DNA of 64,000 nucleotides from Saitoella complicata NRRL Y-17804 (lineage: Eukaryota; Ascomycota; Saitoellomycetes; Saitoellales; Saitoellaceae): assembly GCF_001661265.1 (NCBI RefSeq), contig NW_017566997.1, positions 186,001 through 250,000 of the forward strand. Direction: 5' to 3'. The position numbers and the translations under genes are program-made. Shown here in pieces: positions 62,450-64,000 of the stretch (position 1 is its first letter; each line of letters opens with the position of its first letter). The notes beneath the pieces were generated by a model. That model was given only the letters and a program-made list of their open reading frames with translations, searched no databases and had not been told where the DNA came from.

Positions 62450-62880
62450 TTACCAGACGATGGTAGCACCACCGGTCTCGACGGCCTCCATCTCGGCAGC
62501 AGTCATAACCATCCTGCGGAAGCGGGCAGGCAACTCGTCGCGGTCCATGAACAGGCTACCCTGTGACTGAGCATTTGGAGAGGTGGAAGCGTCCCGACCG
62601 TTGTTGCCGAGAGGTCCGTGCTGTTGGGCGGACGAACGGTACTTGATGAAGGAGTCGGGGAACTCGCGAGGGCCCTCGGGGTGAGGCTTGAGAGAGTGAT
62701 CAATGTTCTCTGTAAACAAATAAATCAGAAAATGCTCAGCAAATGCCAATTGTGAAGACACGGATCGGGACTATCCGGCTTCGATAGGACGGGATCGGAC
62801 GTACTCGGAATGGTGCGCCTGCCCAAGAAGCGAATGGAGGGAGTGTAAGTAGAAGCGCGGAGTACTCTAGTGATCTGCAT
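62450..62880 (-). CDS. Small protein, probably mitochondrial, unknown function
   Basis: Two exons (62880..62805, 62709..62450) with a 95-nt intron give 111 residues. The N-terminus (MQITRVLRASTYTPSIRFLGRRTIPK) has five Arg and no acidic residue, can form an amphipathic helix, and looks like a matrix-targeting presequence with a possible cleavage near RRT/IP. The mature part is small and polar: HPEGPREFPDSFIKYRSSAQQHGPLG, a Ser/Asn-rich middle, and a strongly patterned end (ELPARFRRMVMTAAEMEAVETGG, then ATIVW). No transmembrane segment. The size and style resemble supernumerary subunits of respiratory complexes, but I cannot name it. The split Lys codon across a GTACGT donor supports the model. 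Confidence 0.75.
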
Positions 62881-63143
62881 CGTCTTTAATGGAGAGAGTT
62901 GCCTGTGGAGGGTTGCTGGTTGAAGGTGGTGGTTTGGTCGAGGTTGACTTGACGCGGTGAGGTGTTCCACTTAAGAAAAAACCGGCGATGCCGTGCGCGC
63001 GCAACTTGACGTTCCCCACCCGCGACTTAGGCAGATGTCTGTGCATGCCATCGCGATAACGTGAAATGACCTGGTGGCTTAGGTAAAACGAGATAGGGAA
63101 TGGCGGCATTTTATACGAGAAAATAAGAGGGGAAGCTGGGCTA

Positions 63144-63919
63144 TTAGGGCTGCGGCTTGGCACCGGCTGTGTGTACCGCTTCATACATCTCGTTGGCCTC
63201 GTTCATCTTCTCTGCTTCTTGCTTCATCTTCTGCATCCATCGTTCGAGCAACTGCCTGTTATCCGCCTCAAGTCCATTTACCTTGTCTTCCAGCAGTGAC
63301 AGCTGTAATTGGAAGGTGAGGATCTCATCTTGCAAGTACTGGATCTCCTTGTTCTTCTCCCGCATAGTTTCCTCGTTGACGCGATCTTTGCGTTCGAGGG
63401 CATCTCGGCGCGCTTGCGCGTGTGACAACCTGTCGATGGAATTAGTAGGGGCTTAGCATGGCAGATCGATGGTGACAGACTGTCTCTCAATGTTTGCTAC
63501 AGCGTCTTTTGTCGTCTCTAATTCCTTGGTCGTTGTGTTCAGTTGCTGCTTCAACTCACTCTGCAACTTGTAGAGGTCCGCGATTGTTGCCTTGAATTCA
63601 TCGACGTTATCGCTGCTGTCTGCCGAAGGGAACTTTGTGCTGTGCACTGTAATTGAGTCTGCTGTTTGCATTACGGTCCGGTTCGTGGCCTACCTTTTCT
63701 CAGCTGCGCCGGACTCACTACTGGGCCGGGGTTTGTTCGCTTCCACAACGCCTGCTGCAAGCTTCGTATCTATGAATCATGAGTGTATGCTCTCGAGTGT
63801 ACCATCCTAGGCAGCTTACAAGCTTGTATCATCTCCGTGTGAGCCTTCTCCCGTCTATCGCGTTCCAGGAGCCGCGAAAGCAATTGCTCTCGCCAGGCCT
63901 GCGGTTCTTGCAAACTCAT
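63144..63919 (-). CDS. ATG16: Autophagy protein Atg16
   Basis: Atg16 binds Atg5 and by self-association makes the Atg12-Atg5-Atg16 complex that directs Atg8 lipidation. Four exons (63919..63820, 63769..63719, 63661..63481, 63429..63144) give 205 residues. The Atg5-binding helix is at the N-terminus (WREQLLSRLLERDRREKAHTEMIQAYTKLA). The coiled coil runs from about 80 to 195 (IADLYKLQSELKQQLNTTTKEL; LQDEILTFQLQLSLLEDKVNGLEADNRQLLERWMQKMKQEAEKMNEAN), and the LLERWMQKMKQEAEKMNEAN end is characteristic. No WD40 domain is present, as in fungi. Exon 3 has two in-frame acceptors 15 nt apart (start 63661 or 63646). The frame is open upstream of 63919 but without an ATG before the window edge. Confidence 0.9.
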
Positions 63920-64000
63920 TGCCGTCGCCGTTGATATTTCATGTGCATTCGATGTCCTGGCAACCTCTGAGACGTCCGAGGAGTTCACTGAGCGGGTCCG

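Noticed and set aside
1-64000. Transposons, virus-like elements, CRISPR arrays
   Set aside because: No transposase, reverse transcriptase or integrase signatures, no long terminal repeats and no spaced repeat arrays were seen.

Overview
The window reads as compact nuclear DNA of an ascomycete fungus. The evidence is: families that are fungal or fungal in form (Fmp27/Hob bridge-like lipid transfer protein, Mkt1, Tom22 with a PAGF end, MBOAT wax-synthase, DUF4211, Taf14 with an ET domain, Atg16); introns of mostly 49-65 nt with GT..AG ends and CTAAC/CTGAC-like branch sites; and intergenic gaps of 130-500 bp. Frequent introns and a Pot1 telomere protein argue against a Saccharomyces-like yeast. 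A Pezizomycotina or Taphrinomycotina species fits, but I cannot place it further. I model 32 protein-coding genes (one, ATG16, lying against the right edge) and one tRNA. I see no transposon, virus-like element or CRISPR array.

Layout. 0-6 kb: an unrecognised membrane protein, YRB1 (Ran cycle), TAF14 (YEATS/ET) and a phosducin-like protein. 6-14 kb: an FAD/Rieske oxidoreductase divergent from a vacuolar M20 carboxypeptidase (CPS1); TAH18 (Fe-S assembly) divergent from an aldehyde dehydrogenase. 14-18.5 kb: tRNA-Ser(CGA), EBP2, HSBP1, an ER protein disulfide isomerase ending in KDEL, and TOM22. 18.6-26.5 kb: a DUF4211 protein, a membrane acyltransferase, POT1 and importin-alpha. 26.8-40 kb: a DHX57/Ucp12-type DExH helicase and the 2888-residue Fmp27/Hob protein, both on the minus strand. 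40.7-46 kb: eL32, eIF4B, a long gap, and the ribonucleotide reductase small subunit. 46-64 kb: a WDR44/Dgr2-like protein, SWD2, OAC1, a 2OG-Fe(II) oxygenase, MKT1, YPT7, a RAMA-domain protein, an unknown protein, SPB1, a small mitochondrial protein and ATG16.

Most genes are unrelated housekeeping functions and do not form a metabolic cluster. Shared themes are ribosome synthesis and translation (EBP2, SPB1, eL32, eIF4B, DExH helicase, MKT1), chromatin and telomeres (TAF14, SWD2, POT1, RAMA protein), nuclear transport (YRB1, importin-alpha), and membranes (FMP27, YPT7, ATG16, TOM22, OAC1). The strongest non-coding signals are clusters of ACGCGT, the MCB element read by the G1/S factor MBF in yeasts. 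Three lie upstream of and three inside introns of the ribonucleotide reductase gene. Two more lie just upstream of POT1, bracketed by a 13-bp direct repeat. No clearly new multi-gene system is visible. The better leads are this regulatory layout, the RAMA-domain protein, and three small or unrecognised genes. All exon models were derived by eye and need transcript data.
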